Positions 28,376 through 37,108 of a DNA stretch of 64,000 nt are shown one piece after another (within the stretch, counting starts at the first letter, position 1; the number at the start of each line of letters is the position of its first letter). The stretch comes from Sandaracinus amylolyticus (lineage in GTDB: Bacteria; Myxococcota_A; Polyangia; Polyangiales; Sandaracinaceae). The stretch is taken from assembly GCF_021631985.1 (NCBI RefSeq), contig NZ_CP070225.1, positions 4,464,001-4,528,000 on the forward strand. Direction: 5' to 3'. The position numbers and the translations under genes are program-made. The notes below the pieces were generated by a model. The model saw only the letters and a program-made list of their open reading frames with translations. It made no database searches and was not told where the DNA came from.

Positions 28376-29791
28376 ATGTCGCTCACCGACTCGATCCCGA
28401 ACAACGTCGATCTCGGCTCTGACAAGAAGCTGCTCCGAGCGCTCGAGAAGTGGCAGCCCGACTTCATCAACTGGTGGATGGAGATGGGCCCCGACGGGTT
28501 CCAGAAGGACGAGATCTACCTGCGCACCGCGATCTCGGTCGATCCCAAGGGCTGGGCGAATTACGAGTACGTGAAGATGCCCGACTATCGCTGGGGCATC
28601 TTCCTGACGCCGCGCGAGGGCGAGCGCGACATCGGCTTCGGTGATCACGCGGGCGACAAGGCGTGGAACGAAGTGCCCGGTGAGCTGCGCTCGATCCTTC
28701 GTCGCATCATCGTCACGCAGGCGGACACGGAGCCCGCGTCGGTCGAGCAGCAGCGCCAGCTCGGCAAGACCGCTCCGTCGATGTACGACCTTCGCAACCT
28801 CTTCCAGGTGAACGTCGAAGAGGGCCGGCACCTCTGGGCGATGGTGCACCTGCTCCACCAGTACTTCGGTCGCGATGGTCGCGAAGAGGCCGAGGCGCTC
28901 CTGCAGCGCCGCAGCGGTCATCCCGACACGCCGCGCATCCTGCAGACGTTCAACGAGAAGACCGACGACTGGATGTCGTTCTTCATGTTCACGATGTTCA
29001 CGGACCGCGACGGCAAGTACCAGCTCGCGGCCCTGAGCGAGAGCGGCTTCGATCCGCTCGCGCGTGCGACGCAGTTCATGCTCACCGAGGAGAGCTTCCA
29101 TCTCTTCACGGGAGAGACCGGCGTCGAGCGCATCGTGCAGCGCGCGGCGGAGCTCACGAAGCTCGATGCGAACGGCGATGCGCGCGCGCAGGGCGGCATC
29201 GACCTCGGGACGATCCAGAAGTGGATCAACTTCTGGTTCTCGAGCGCGGTCGAGCTCTTCGGCGGCGAGATCTCGAGCAACGCGGCGGACTACTTCGCCA
29301 CGGGCCTCAAGGGTCGCTTCCGCGAGCGCGAGAAGTACACCGAGCACAAGGCGCTCGAGGGCGCGTACTCGATGGTGGTGCCCGGCGAGCAGGGCCGCCT
29401 CGCGTCGCGCGACGTGCCGCTGCGCAACGCGATGAACGAGATCCTCCGCGACGAGTACGTGGCCGACTGCGAGCGCGCCTGTCGCAAGTGGAACCACGCG
29501 ATCAAGAAGACCGGGCTCGATGTGGAGCTCTACATCCCGAGCCGTCGCTTCAATCGCTCGATGGGCATCTACGCGGGCCAGTCGTTCGCGCCGAACGGCG
29601 AGCCGATCTCGAAGGAGCACTTCGAGTCGATGCGCAGCAAGTGGCTGCCCACGCCGGAAGACCGCGAGTACGTGCGCTCGCTGATGACGGCGGTGCACGA
29701 GCGCGGAAAGATCGCGAACTGGATCGCGCCGCCGAAGCAGGGCGTCGACGGCAAGCCGTTCGACTGGGAGTACGTGCGCTTCGCGCAGTGA
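28376..29791 (+). CDS. boxB: Benzoyl-CoA 2,3-epoxidase, oxygenase component
   Basis: A 471-residue diiron oxygenase that epoxidises benzoyl-CoA with O2 and electrons from BoxA. BoxB motifs are the carboxylate/His ligands in VNVEEGRHLWAMVHLL and TEESFHLFTGETG, spaced about 90 residues apart, and DTEPASVEQQRQLGKTAPSM. Length agrees with the family (about 470-480). ATG 28376 (MSLTDSIPNNVDLG) is the natural start; 43 upstream codons of open frame are Arg/His-rich and contain the repeats and palindromes. Together with boxC it shows that the host can oxidise benzoyl-CoA aerobically; the rest of the pathway must be elsewhere. Confidence 0.94.
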   Translation: MSLTDSIPNNVDLGSDKKLLRALEKWQPDFINWWMEMGPDGFQKDEIYLRTAISVDPKGWANYEYVKMPDYRWGIFLTPREGERDIGFGDHAGDKAWNEVPGELRSILRRIIVTQADTEPASVEQQRQLGKTAPSMYDLRNLFQVNVEEGRHLWAMVHLLHQYFGRDGREEAEALLQRRSGHPDTPRILQTFNEKTDDWMSFFMFTMFTDRDGKYQLAALSESGFDPLARATQFMLTEESFHLFTGETGVERIVQRAAELTKLDANGDARAQGGIDLGTIQKWINFWFSSAVELFGGEISSNAADYFATGLKGRFREREKYTEHKALEGAYSMVVPGEQGRLASRDVPLRNAMNEILRDEYVADCERACRKWNHAIKKTGLDVELYIPSRRFNRSMGIYAGQSFAPNGEPISKEHFESMRSKWLPTPEDREYVRSLMTAVHERGKIANWIAPPKQGVDGKPFDWEYVRFAQ

Positions 29792-29818
29792 TCCCGATCG
29801 CGACGTGACGTGACGAGC

Positions 29819-29845
29819 GCGCGCGGCGTGGTGGAAGCCGCGCGC
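29819..29845 (+). terminator. Hairpin downstream of boxB
   Basis: Inverted repeat with 9-bp perfect arms (29819-29827 and 29837-29845) and a 9-nt loop, 27 nt past the boxB stop. No T-run, so a GC-rich terminator-like hairpin only. Confidence 0.4.
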
Positions 29846-29914
29846 GACGCAGTGTGTGCAGTGAGCCCGCGACGATGCGACGCACGTCGACGAGCAGGGG
29901 AGACGCGTCGACAA

Positions 29915-30508
29915 ATGCAGGCGGGTGAGCGCATCGAAGCGCTGACGCGGCGGTGGATCGCTGCGGGCAAGAACGTCTACGTCGCCAAGGAGCCGCCCTT
30001 CGATCCCGACGACGGCGGCGTGCCGCCGGCGATGTGGGACGGAGAGCCGGATCCTTCGGGCTGGGTGCGCTGGCGCGCGACGGAGCCGCGTGTCGCGCCG
30101 CGCGACCTGCAGCGCGTCGAGGAGCGCATCGGCGCGAAGCTACCGCCGCTGGTGCGCGCCTGGCTCTCGACGAGCTCGATCGGGCCGCTCGAGAGTGATC
30201 GTCTGCGCCTGCCCGCGTTGTGGTCGGACGCGCCGCTGCGCGACCTCGAGAGCCTGCTCGACGCGTGGTCGCCCCTCGAGCGCGCGGGCTTCGTCGCGAT
30301 CGGCGAGGACGGTCTCGACGCGGGCCCGCTCTGCATCGATCTCCAGGCGCGCGACGACTCGGGTGATGCGCGCGTGGTCGCGTTCGATCACGAGGCGCTG
30401 ATCGCGCTCGGCCCCGAGGCGTGCGCGCAGCGCGAGAAGGTCGCGTCGCTCGCGCAGCCGCGCTTCGCGTCGTTCGCCGCGCTGCTCGACGCGCTCGACC
30501 GCAGCTGA
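29915..30508 (+). CDS. SMI1/KNR4 (SUKH) family-like protein
   Basis: A 197-residue soluble protein. The stretch EERIGAKLPPLVRAWLSTSSIGPL matches the SUKH core (an L-P-P-x-x-x-x-x-L helix followed by a Gly turn), and the end has DxFAALLDALD-like helix. SUKH proteins in bacteria often serve as immunity proteins to secreted toxins or bind polymorphic partners, but no toxin gene is adjacent, so that role is not claimed. The ATG at 29915 is chosen because the 35 codons upstream are Arg-rich and overlap the hairpin after boxB. It may have its own promoter. Confidence 0.55.
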   Translation: MQAGERIEALTRRWIAAGKNVYVAKEPPFDPDDGGVPPAMWDGEPDPSGWVRWRATEPRVAPRDLQRVEERIGAKLPPLVRAWLSTSSIGPLESDRLRLPALWSDAPLRDLESLLDAWSPLERAGFVAIGEDGLDAGPLCIDLQARDDSGDARVVAFDHEALIALGPEACAQREKVASLAQPRFASFAALLDALDRS

Positions 30509-30544
30509 TCCGGAACGCGCGCGCGTTCGCGTTGTCGAACGCGC

Positions 30545-31429
30545 GTGCGCTGGGGGCTCGTCGCGCTGATCGTGCACGTCGTGGTGCTCGCGCTCGTTCC
30601 GTCGGGCGCTGCGCGCCGTGGCGAAACGCACGAGCCGATCGCGATCGAGTTCGTCGAGTCGCTCGCGCTCGAGCGCGCCGTGGGCTCGAAGGACACCGGC
30701 GGAGGCGACGATCCGGGCGGCGATCCCGTGCCGAGCGGTGTGAACGACGACGGGCTCTCGATCGGTCGCGACGACGCGCGCTCGAGCGCGCGTCCCGGTG
30801 CCGCACGGGAGGCGACGATCGCGCTGACGGAGGCGCTCGCCGGTGCGCTTCGCACGCTCGGGACCGAGGGCACGCGCGACGACGTCGATCTCGACGTCGC
30901 GACCGCGACGGCATCTCGCCTCGCGCTCTCGAGCTCGACGATCGAGGCGCTCGGGCACGCGCCCGCGCGCGGCTGTCCACCCGGCGAAGCGTGCGGCGCA
31001 TTCGGCGCGCGCGGCGAGGGACTGATCGATCGCGGGAGCACACGCGCCCTCGCATCGACGAGCGGCGCACCGATCGTCATGAGCGATCCCTGCCACGGGC
31101 TGCACGTGTGCCCGCGACGGCGCCTCCGAGCGCCGTACTTCGTCGAGACGACGATCACCGGAGGGCTCGCGTACGCGCCAGTCGCCGCCGTGCGCATGCC
31201 GATCCATCGCGCCGCTCGTCGCTGCCTGACCGCGCAGGGCGAGCCCGGCGCGTATCCGTTCGGGCTCGGGGTCGCGCCCGACGGTCGCGTGCTCGCGCTG
31301 ATGAAGCTCGATGCGTCGCGCGAAGGAGAGCCGCGCCTCGAGTGCCTCGCGCGCGCCCTCTCGACCAGCACGTTCCCGATCGCCGACGGCGGATCGCGCA
31401 TCCGCGTCGTGATCACGATGGGGCGCTGA
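30545..31429 (+). CDS. TonB/AgmX-like protein with N-terminal signal anchor
   Basis: A 294-residue protein that starts with GTG, with a hydrophobic anchor (about 4-22, GLVALIVHVVVLALV), then an Asp/Gly-rich disordered region (about 45-90), and a C-terminal domain. That domain has paired Cys residues and a G-L-G-V-A-P-D-G-R-V-L strand followed by LECLARALSTSTFP, the layout of TonB/AgmX-type C-terminal domains. The N-terminal anchor plus periplasmic tail would fit an energy-transducing or envelope role. It is close behind the SMI1-like gene (36 bp) and its stop abuts, with no gap, the stop of the next gene. Confidence 0.6.
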   Translation: MRWGLVALIVHVVVLALVPSGAARRGETHEPIAIEFVESLALERAVGSKDTGGGDDPGGDPVPSGVNDDGLSIGRDDARSSARPGAAREATIALTEALAGALRTLGTEGTRDDVDLDVATATASRLALSSSTIEALGHAPARGCPPGEACGAFGARGEGLIDRGSTRALASTSGAPIVMSDPCHGLHVCPRRRLRAPYFVETTITGGLAYAPVAAVRMPIHRAARRCLTAQGEPGAYPFGLGVAPDGRVLALMKLDASREGEPRLECLARALSTSTFPIADGGSRIRVVITMGR

Positions 31430-32413
31430 TCACGGCGCGAAGCTCTCGACCACGTCGACCGCCGCGAACGTCGGCCGATCTCCGCCCCCGACGACCCACA
31501 CGCGCCCTGCAGCCGCGAGCACGACGTGCCCGTGACGCGGCGTCGGCACCGGCTCGATCTGCGACCACGTCTCGGTCGCGAGATCGAGCGCCTCCACCGA
31601 GTCGAGCGCGCGATCGGGCTGCTCGCCGCCGACCGCGTACGCGATGCCCTCGAGCACCGCGATCCCGAACCCGCCACGAGCCGTCGCAATGCTGGGCCCG
31701 GTGCGCCACGCGTCGGCGATCGGATCGTAGATCTCGACCACGTCGGTGTTCGTCGACAGCGAGTTGCGACGGCCCGCGACCACCCAGAGCTCCCCGTCGT
31801 GCGCGAAGCCTCCGAGGTGCTCGCGCTGGGTCGGGATCGCCGCGCCGGCGTCCCATCGATCGTTCGCGAGGTCGTAGCGCAGCGTGCTCGTCGCGAGCCC
31901 ACCGCGCGTCGCGTTGCCGCCCGCGACCACGATGCGATCGCCGATCACCTCGGCGACCGCCGCGCCGCGACCTTCGGGAAGGGGCGCGATCTCCTGCCAC
32001 GCGCTCGCCCCGTCGCGCAGCACCCACGCGGTCTCGAGCGGATCGAACTCGAGCGTCTCCATTCCGCCGATCAGATAGAGGTCGTCACCGGTCGACACCA
32101 TCATCGCGTGGTGGCGCGGGCGCGGCAGCGACGGCCCCTCGCTCCATGTGCTCGTGCCCGGATCGAAGATGCGCACCGCGCTCGAGGTCGCGCCCGAGGC
32201 ATCGAGGCCGCCCGCGATCCACAGGCGCCCGTCGTGCACCGCGCCCGTGATCTCCTGGATGCGCTCGGGCACCGCGGGCTCGCTGCGCCACGCGCTCGAC
32301 GTGGCGGCGTCGACGACGCTCGCATCGATCGGCGCGTCGGGCGCGTCGCGTGTGTCGCCGCACGCCGCGAGCACGAGCACCGCCCACGCGCCCACCATCA
32401 CGTCGTCGCGCAT
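31430..32413 (-). CDS. Kelch-repeat lipoprotein
   Basis: A 327-residue protein with a short lipoprotein-type signal (VGAWAVLVLAACG, Cys about 18) and about six Kelch blades. Repeated features are a Gly-Gly pair followed by a hydrophobic strand and a W at the end of each blade (LWIAGGLDASG, LYLIGGMETL, IVVAGGNATRGG, LWVVAGRRNS, AYAVGGEQPD, VWVVGGGDRP). It should form a single beta-propeller on the outer face or in the periplasm, with unknown ligand. ATG at 32413 is chosen by the signal peptide; the longer open frame upstream is antisense shadow of the carboxypeptidase gene. Confidence 0.85.
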   Translation of the reverse strand: MRDDVMVGAWAVLVLAACGDTRDAPDAPIDASVVDAATSSAWRSEPAVPERIQEITGAVHDGRLWIAGGLDASGATSSAVRIFDPGTSTWSEGPSLPRPRHHAMMVSTGDDLYLIGGMETLEFDPLETAWVLRDGASAWQEIAPLPEGRGAAVAEVIGDRIVVAGGNATRGGLATSTLRYDLANDRWDAGAAIPTQREHLGGFAHDGELWVVAGRRNSLSTNTDVVEIYDPIADAWRTGPSIATARGGFGIAVLEGIAYAVGGEQPDRALDSVEALDLATETWSQIEPVPTPRHGHVVLAAAGRVWVVGGGDRPTFAAVDVVESFAP

Positions 32414-32452
32414 CCCCCACCCCGCTCCGAATGAATCTACACTCCGCGCTCC

Positions 32453-34213
32453 ATGAGGAACGAGGACTCTCCCCGCGCCCGCCTCGCAGCGCTCTCGAAA
32501 GGCTTCCGCCGCGACTACCTCGGTCACGATGCGCTCACCGCGCAGCTCCGCGCCTGGGCCGACGCGTTCCCCGACGTCGTTCGCCTCCGCTCGATCGGCA
32601 CCACGCCCGAGGGCCGCGATCTCTGGGTGCTCACGATCGGCCCCGAGCCCGACCGCGTGCGGCCGGGCGTCTGGATCGACGCGAACATGCACGCGTCGGA
32701 GCTCTCGGGTTCGAGCGTCGCTCTCGCGATCGCCGAGGACGTGATCGCGCTGCACCTCGACGACGAGACCGTCTCGGGCGTCGGCCTGCCGCGCCACCTG
32801 CGCCGCATCGTGAAGGACGTGCTCTTCCACGTGATGCCGCGCGTCTCGCCCGACGGCGCCGAGGCCGTGCTCACGACCGGACGCTACGTGCGCTCGGTGC
32901 CCCGCGACTCGCGCCTCAACCGCGCGCATCCGCGCTGGATCCCCGAGGACGTCGATGGCGACGGGGTCGCGCTCTACATGCGCAAGGAGGATCCGGCGGG
33001 CGACTTCGTCGAGATCGCGGAGTTCCCCGGGCTGCTCGTGCCGCGCACGATCGACGACCCGCCGCCCTACTTCAAGCTCTTCCCCGAAGGGCGCATCGAG
33101 CACTTCGACGGAGTCACGGTGCCCGCGCCGGACTTCCTCTCGGACACCGACGTCGATCTCAATCGCAACTTCCCGTTCCGCTGGGCCGCCGAGCCGCAGC
33201 AGCGCGGCGCGGGCGCGTTCCCGGCGAGCGAGCCCGAGGTGCGCGCGATGGTCGAGCACGCGACGCGCACGCCGAGCCTCTTCGCATGGCTGAACCTCCA
33301 CACGTTCGGCGGCGTGTTCATCCGTCCGCCGGGAGACGTGCCCGACGATCGTATGAGCTCGTACGATCTCGCGGTCTATCGACAGGTCGGTCAGTGGGCC
33401 GAGGAGATCACCGGATATCCGATGGTCAGCGGCCACGACGAGTTCCTCTACGAGCCCGGCAAGCCGCTCTACGGCGCGCTCAGCGAGTGGGCGTACGAGC
33501 AGCGCGGCGCGCTCTCCTACGTGTGCGAGCTCTGGGATCTGATGGCGCGGCTCGGGATGCCGCGACCCAAGAAGTTCGTCGACTACTACACGCGCTTCCG
33601 TCGCGAGGACTGGGTCGCGCTGGCGCGCTGGGACGCAGATCACAACCGCGGGCGCATCTTCCGGCCGTGGAAGCGGGTGCGTCATCCGCAGCTCGGCGAC
33701 GTCGAGGTGGGCGGCATCGATCGTCGCGTCGGGCTCTCGAACCCGTCGTACGAGGAGCTGCCGGGGATCTGCGAGAAGCAGAGCGCGCTGATGCTGCGCG
33801 TCGCGTCGCTCCTGCCGCGCATCGTGGTGAGCCGCGTCGAGGTCGCGCCGCTGCGCGAGGACGTCACCGAGCTCACCGTCGTGGTCGAGAACCACGGCTA
33901 CCTGCCGACGTACGGCATGCAGCACGCGATGGATCTGCCCCACAACGAGGCGCTCTGGGCGGACGTGATCTGCGATGGCGCGTGCGTGCTCGAAGAGCGC
34001 GGGACGTCGCATCGATCGGTCGGGCACCTCGAGGGCTGGGGGCGCGGGCTCGGCGACGCGGGGCACTCGATCTTCTTCCCCGCGAGCCAAGGCTCCGCGA
34101 CGAGCCGCACGCTGCGCTGGGTGGTGCGCGGTCGCGGCACCGCGACGGTGCGCATCGGCAGCTGCCGCACCGGCTACGTCGAGCGTCGCGTCGGCATCGG
34201 CGGCGGGCTGTAG
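32453..34213 (+). CDS. M14-family zinc carboxypeptidase without signal peptide
   Basis: A 586-residue metallocarboxypeptidase. Zinc ligands are His80 and Glu83 in NMHASE and His283 in LNLHTFGG; the catalytic Glu is Glu359 in YVCELWD. The catalytic domain is about 1-370 with a large insertion (175-235). The remaining 210 residues are an extra domain of mixed strands. No signal peptide is visible, so the enzyme may act in the cytoplasm, or be exported by another route; many relatives are secreted. The ATG lies 39 bp from the divergent Kelch gene. Confidence 0.88.
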   Translation: MRNEDSPRARLAALSKGFRRDYLGHDALTAQLRAWADAFPDVVRLRSIGTTPEGRDLWVLTIGPEPDRVRPGVWIDANMHASELSGSSVALAIAEDVIALHLDDETVSGVGLPRHLRRIVKDVLFHVMPRVSPDGAEAVLTTGRYVRSVPRDSRLNRAHPRWIPEDVDGDGVALYMRKEDPAGDFVEIAEFPGLLVPRTIDDPPPYFKLFPEGRIEHFDGVTVPAPDFLSDTDVDLNRNFPFRWAAEPQQRGAGAFPASEPEVRAMVEHATRTPSLFAWLNLHTFGGVFIRPPGDVPDDRMSSYDLAVYRQVGQWAEEITGYPMVSGHDEFLYEPGKPLYGALSEWAYEQRGALSYVCELWDLMARLGMPRPKKFVDYYTRFRREDWVALARWDADHNRGRIFRPWKRVRHPQLGDVEVGGIDRRVGLSNPSYEELPGICEKQSALMLRVASLLPRIVVSRVEVAPLREDVTELTVVVENHGYLPTYGMQHAMDLPHNEALWADVICDGACVLEERGTSHRSVGHLEGWGRGLGDAGHSIFFPASQGSATSRTLRWVVRGRGTATVRIGSCRTGYVERRVGIGGGL

Positions 34214-34777
34214 TCAGCGAGCGCGTACGCGCATCGGGCGGCCGTAGAGAACCGCGAGCGCGGGCTCGAGCTTCGACGTCTCGACCCGCGCACCGATCAC
34301 GTCGACCTCGCGGGCGCCGATCTCGAGCTCGCCGCCCGCGAGCGCACGCGCGCTCTCGTCGTCCCCGCTCGCGCGGAGGAAGCCGACGAGCGCGCGCTTC
34401 ACGTCGTCGCCGAACCCGCGATCGAGCGGCTCGCCGGCGTCGTCGCGATAGCCCGCCTCCACGCTGCGCTCGCGAACGCCCCACACGATCGCGAGGTCGA
34501 CCACGCTCGCGCCGAGCACGCGCGGCGCCTCCGCGGTGATCGTCACGATCACCGCGTCGCGCACCGACGGGAACGTCTCGCACGAGCCCAGCGCGTGCCC
34601 GTCGACCTCGAGGCGCACGTCGATCGCGCGCACCGTTCCATCACTCGATTCCCACGCATCCCCGGCGCGCTCGAACACGTGCACGATCGAGCGGCGCAGC
34701 ACCTCCGCGACGCGTCCGTCGCGCATCGTCGCCGCGCGCGCGAGCGCGGCACGCCGCAGCTCGGGGACTGCGCTCAC
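34214..34777 (-). CDS. Unknown protein, coupled to the slipin gene
   Basis: A 187-residue protein with no recognised domain; it contains a charged helical N-terminus (ELRRAALARAATMRDGRVAEVLRRS) and an alternating beta/alpha region (AVIVTITAEAPRVLGASVVDLAIVWGVRE). Its GTG overlaps the slipin stop by GTGA. The tight overlap suggests the two proteins act together at the membrane, but there is no membrane span. The stop of the M14 gene abuts its stop codon with no gap. Confidence 0.55.
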   Translation of the reverse strand: MSAVPELRRAALARAATMRDGRVAEVLRRSIVHVFERAGDAWESSDGTVRAIDVRLEVDGHALGSCETFPSVRDAVIVTITAEAPRVLGASVVDLAIVWGVRERSVEAGYRDDAGEPLDRGFGDDVKRALVGFLRASGDDESARALAGGELEIGAREVDVIGARVETSKLEPALAVLYGRPMRVRAR

Positions 34778-35640
34778 GCCTTGCGCCGGATGCGCGCCGC
34801 GAGACCGGGCTCGTCCTCCGCGAGGCCCGGCTCCTCGTCGGCGACGCGCACGTCGGCCGCGGGGCGCGCATCTTCCGCCATCGCCGCGGCGAGCGCCGCC
34901 GCTTGCGCGCGATCGTCGCCGCCGCTCGGCTTCGCGAGGTCGAACACGATCTTCGTGTTGCCCGATCCGCTGATGCCCTGGAGCGCCTCGAGGCGACGCA
35001 GCTCGAGCGCGCCCGGCTGCGCGGTGAGCACACGCGCGGCCTCCGCGAAGTTCTTCGCGCTCTCGAGGTCCGCCTGCGACTTGATGATGACGACCTGCTT
35101 GTCGCGCTCCGCGATCGCCTTGCGCGCGATCGCGTCCGAGATGTTGCTCGGCAGCTGGATGTCCTGCAGCGCGATCAGCTCGAGGTGCAGGCCCCACTGC
35201 GAGACGAACTGCTCGACCTGCGCGCGCACCCGCGCCGCGACCTCGTCACGGTTCGCGAGGAGCTCGTCGAGCGTGATCTCGCCGACCACGTCGCGCAGCA
35301 CGACCTTCGCGCGATCCTTCACCGCGAGCTCGTAGTTCTCGACGTTGAGCACGGCCTTCTGCGGATCGACGACCTTGAAGTAGACGACCGCATCGATCAG
35401 CGCGGTGACGTTGTCCCGCGTGATCACGACCTGGCGCGGCAGATCACGATTGCGGATGCGCTTGTCGATGCGCGCGAAGCGCTGCACGACCGGCAGCACC
35501 ATGCGGATGCCGGGCTCGAGCCGACCCGAGAGACGGCCGAGCGTGAACTTCAGCCCGACCTCCCACTCGTTGATCTGCTTGACCGACGACGCGAGCACGG
35601 CGGCGCCGACGAGACCGAGGAGCAGCAGGAACGGGACCAT
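34774..35640 (-). CDS. Slipin/SPFH (band 7) membrane protein
   Basis: A 288-residue SPFH protein: one N-terminal hydrophobic segment (VPFLLLLGLVGAAVLASSV, residues 2-20) followed by the PHB/band 7 domain (GLKFTLGRLSGRLEPGIRMVLP) and a coiled C-terminal part (about 180-220, AERDKQVVIIKSQADLES). Slipins form membrane-associated oligomers that organise lipid domains. They are often paired with an NfeD membrane protease, which is absent here. The start is supported by GGAGGT 6 nt upstream of the ATG. Confidence 0.9.
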   Translation of the reverse strand: MVPFLLLLGLVGAAVLASSVKQINEWEVGLKFTLGRLSGRLEPGIRMVLPVVQRFARIDKRIRNRDLPRQVVITRDNVTALIDAVVYFKVVDPQKAVLNVENYELAVKDRAKVVLRDVVGEITLDELLANRDEVAARVRAQVEQFVSQWGLHLELIALQDIQLPSNISDAIARKAIAERDKQVVIIKSQADLESAKNFAEAARVLTAQPGALELRRLEALQGISGSGNTKIVFDLAKPSGGDDRAQAAALAAAMAEDARPAADVRVADEEPGLAEDEPGLAARIRRKA

Positions 35641-35712
35641 CGAGCGACCTCCGGTGCGTGGGAAACGACCGAGCGTGCGCGGATCATCCGATCGTGCGCG
35701 GAGCCTCGTCGA

Positions 35713-37056
35713 TCACCATTTGCGCTTCGGCGGTGGAGGCGGCGAGCTCGGCTTGATCGGCGGCGGCGCGGACGAAGGGCGCGGCGGCTCCACCATCACG
35801 TCGATGTCGACGTGCGACATCGGCGGCGCGACCGACTGCGCACGCGTCTGCGGCAGCGGCAGGAACGAGAGGCGCTGGTAGAGCTGGATCGCCTCGGGCG
35901 GGAGGTCCCCGACCATCTGCACGAGGTCGCTCTTGCGCAGGTAGAGCTCCTCGCGGCGACCGTCCTCGCGCTCGAGCTTGAGCGAGAGCTCGTGCGGGTT
36001 CGGGCTGTGCCGCGCGACCTCCGCGGCGACGCTCGCGAGGCGATCGGAGATGCGCAGCAGGAGCACGTGGACGAGGTTGCGCTCGAACACGTCGTGGCCG
36101 TCGAGCTGCGCCGAGAGCAGGCGCTGCTTGCGCGCGACGAGCGGCGCGCACTCGGCGCGCAGCGACTCCGCGAGCTCGGCGATGCGCGCGATCTCCTCGC
36201 CCTGGCTCGCATACGGCGCGTCGCTGCCGCCGCCGGTGCGCTCGTCGAAGCGCGTGATCTTCGCGACGAGCTCGTCGCCCTCGGGATCGAGCGTGATGAC
36301 GAAGCTGTCGCGCGGCGCGTCGAGCTTGCGGCGGAGGTGGATCTCCATCGAGTCCGGACCGAGCTCGAGCGCGGCGATCATCATCTCGTCGAGCACGACG
36401 ACGTCGGGGTGCAGCGAGCTGCGGAGGAACGCCTTCTTGAACCCGACCTGCAGCGCGAGCCCCGGTGCGAAGTCCCCGATGCGGCGCGGCCGGCCCCAGC
36501 TCGCGTCGCGCGACACGTCGAGCGAGAAGCTCGTCGTGAGATCACCGGGGTGCGAGCGCACGACCTGCCCTTGGGGCGCGGTGCCGCCGAGCCCGAGCGA
36601 GAGCGCCCACGAGTCGACGGGCAGCGGATCGCTCAGCAGGTACTCGGCGAGCGCAGCGCGCAGCTCGCTGCGCCTCGCGCGGATGCGCGCCGCGACCTCG
36701 ACCTGATCGGCGTCGAGATCCTTCGCGCGCGCGGCGCGCGCCTTCGCGGAGAGCGCGTCGATCTGATCGAGGAGCTGGCTGGCATAGGGACCGACGATCT
36801 GGGGCGCGCCCGATCGCGCGGCGCGCTCCGCGATCACGTCCCCGAGGCCATTGAAGAAGGCTTGCAGCGACTCGAGGGCGTGCAGGTGCTCCTGGGCGCG
36901 CTCGCCGAGCGATCGCTCGAGCTCGTCGGCCTCGTACGCGAGGGCGAGCACGCGGCTCGAGGCGCGCACGAACGTGCGGAGCGCGCTCAGGAAATCGAAG
37001 CCGTCGGGGAACGGCTCGGAGTCTCCGTACAGGAATCGGGCGCCCACAGCACACAC
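35713..37056 (-). CDS. Unrecognised large protein with Pro-rich tail
   Basis: A 447-residue protein starting with V(C)AVGARFLYGDSEPFPDGFDFL. The middle has an extended helical region (about 40-110, heptad-like, DQIDALSAKARAARAKDLDADQVEVAARIRAR) and later another (EIARIAELAESLRAE). The last 35 residues are Pro/Ser-rich with basic KRKW at the end. No membrane span or catalytic motif found. GTG 37056 and GTG 37047 are both possible starts; neither has a strong ribosome binding site. It is in the leftward run after the ATP synthase genes but has no known connection with them. Confidence 0.6.
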   Translation of the reverse strand: MCAVGARFLYGDSEPFPDGFDFLSALRTFVRASSRVLALAYEADELERSLGERAQEHLHALESLQAFFNGLGDVIAERAARSGAPQIVGPYASQLLDQIDALSAKARAARAKDLDADQVEVAARIRARRSELRAALAEYLLSDPLPVDSWALSLGLGGTAPQGQVVRSHPGDLTTSFSLDVSRDASWGRPRRIGDFAPGLALQVGFKKAFLRSSLHPDVVVLDEMMIAALELGPDSMEIHLRRKLDAPRDSFVITLDPEGDELVAKITRFDERTGGGSDAPYASQGEEIARIAELAESLRAECAPLVARKQRLLSAQLDGHDVFERNLVHVLLLRISDRLASVAAEVARHSPNPHELSLKLEREDGRREELYLRKSDLVQMVGDLPPEAIQLYQRLSFLPLPQTRAQSVAPPMSHVDIDVMVEPPRPSSAPPPIKPSSPPPPPKRKW

Positions 37057-37108
37057 GATACCCGTGGCTGGTGCCGGCTGTACACCGGAACGATCGCGAC
37101 GGAAAGGA

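Noticed and set aside
29810-30508. SUKH protein as an immunity gene of a toxin system
   Set aside because: No toxin, Rhs or polymorphic-toxin gene is adjacent; only the fold is suggested.
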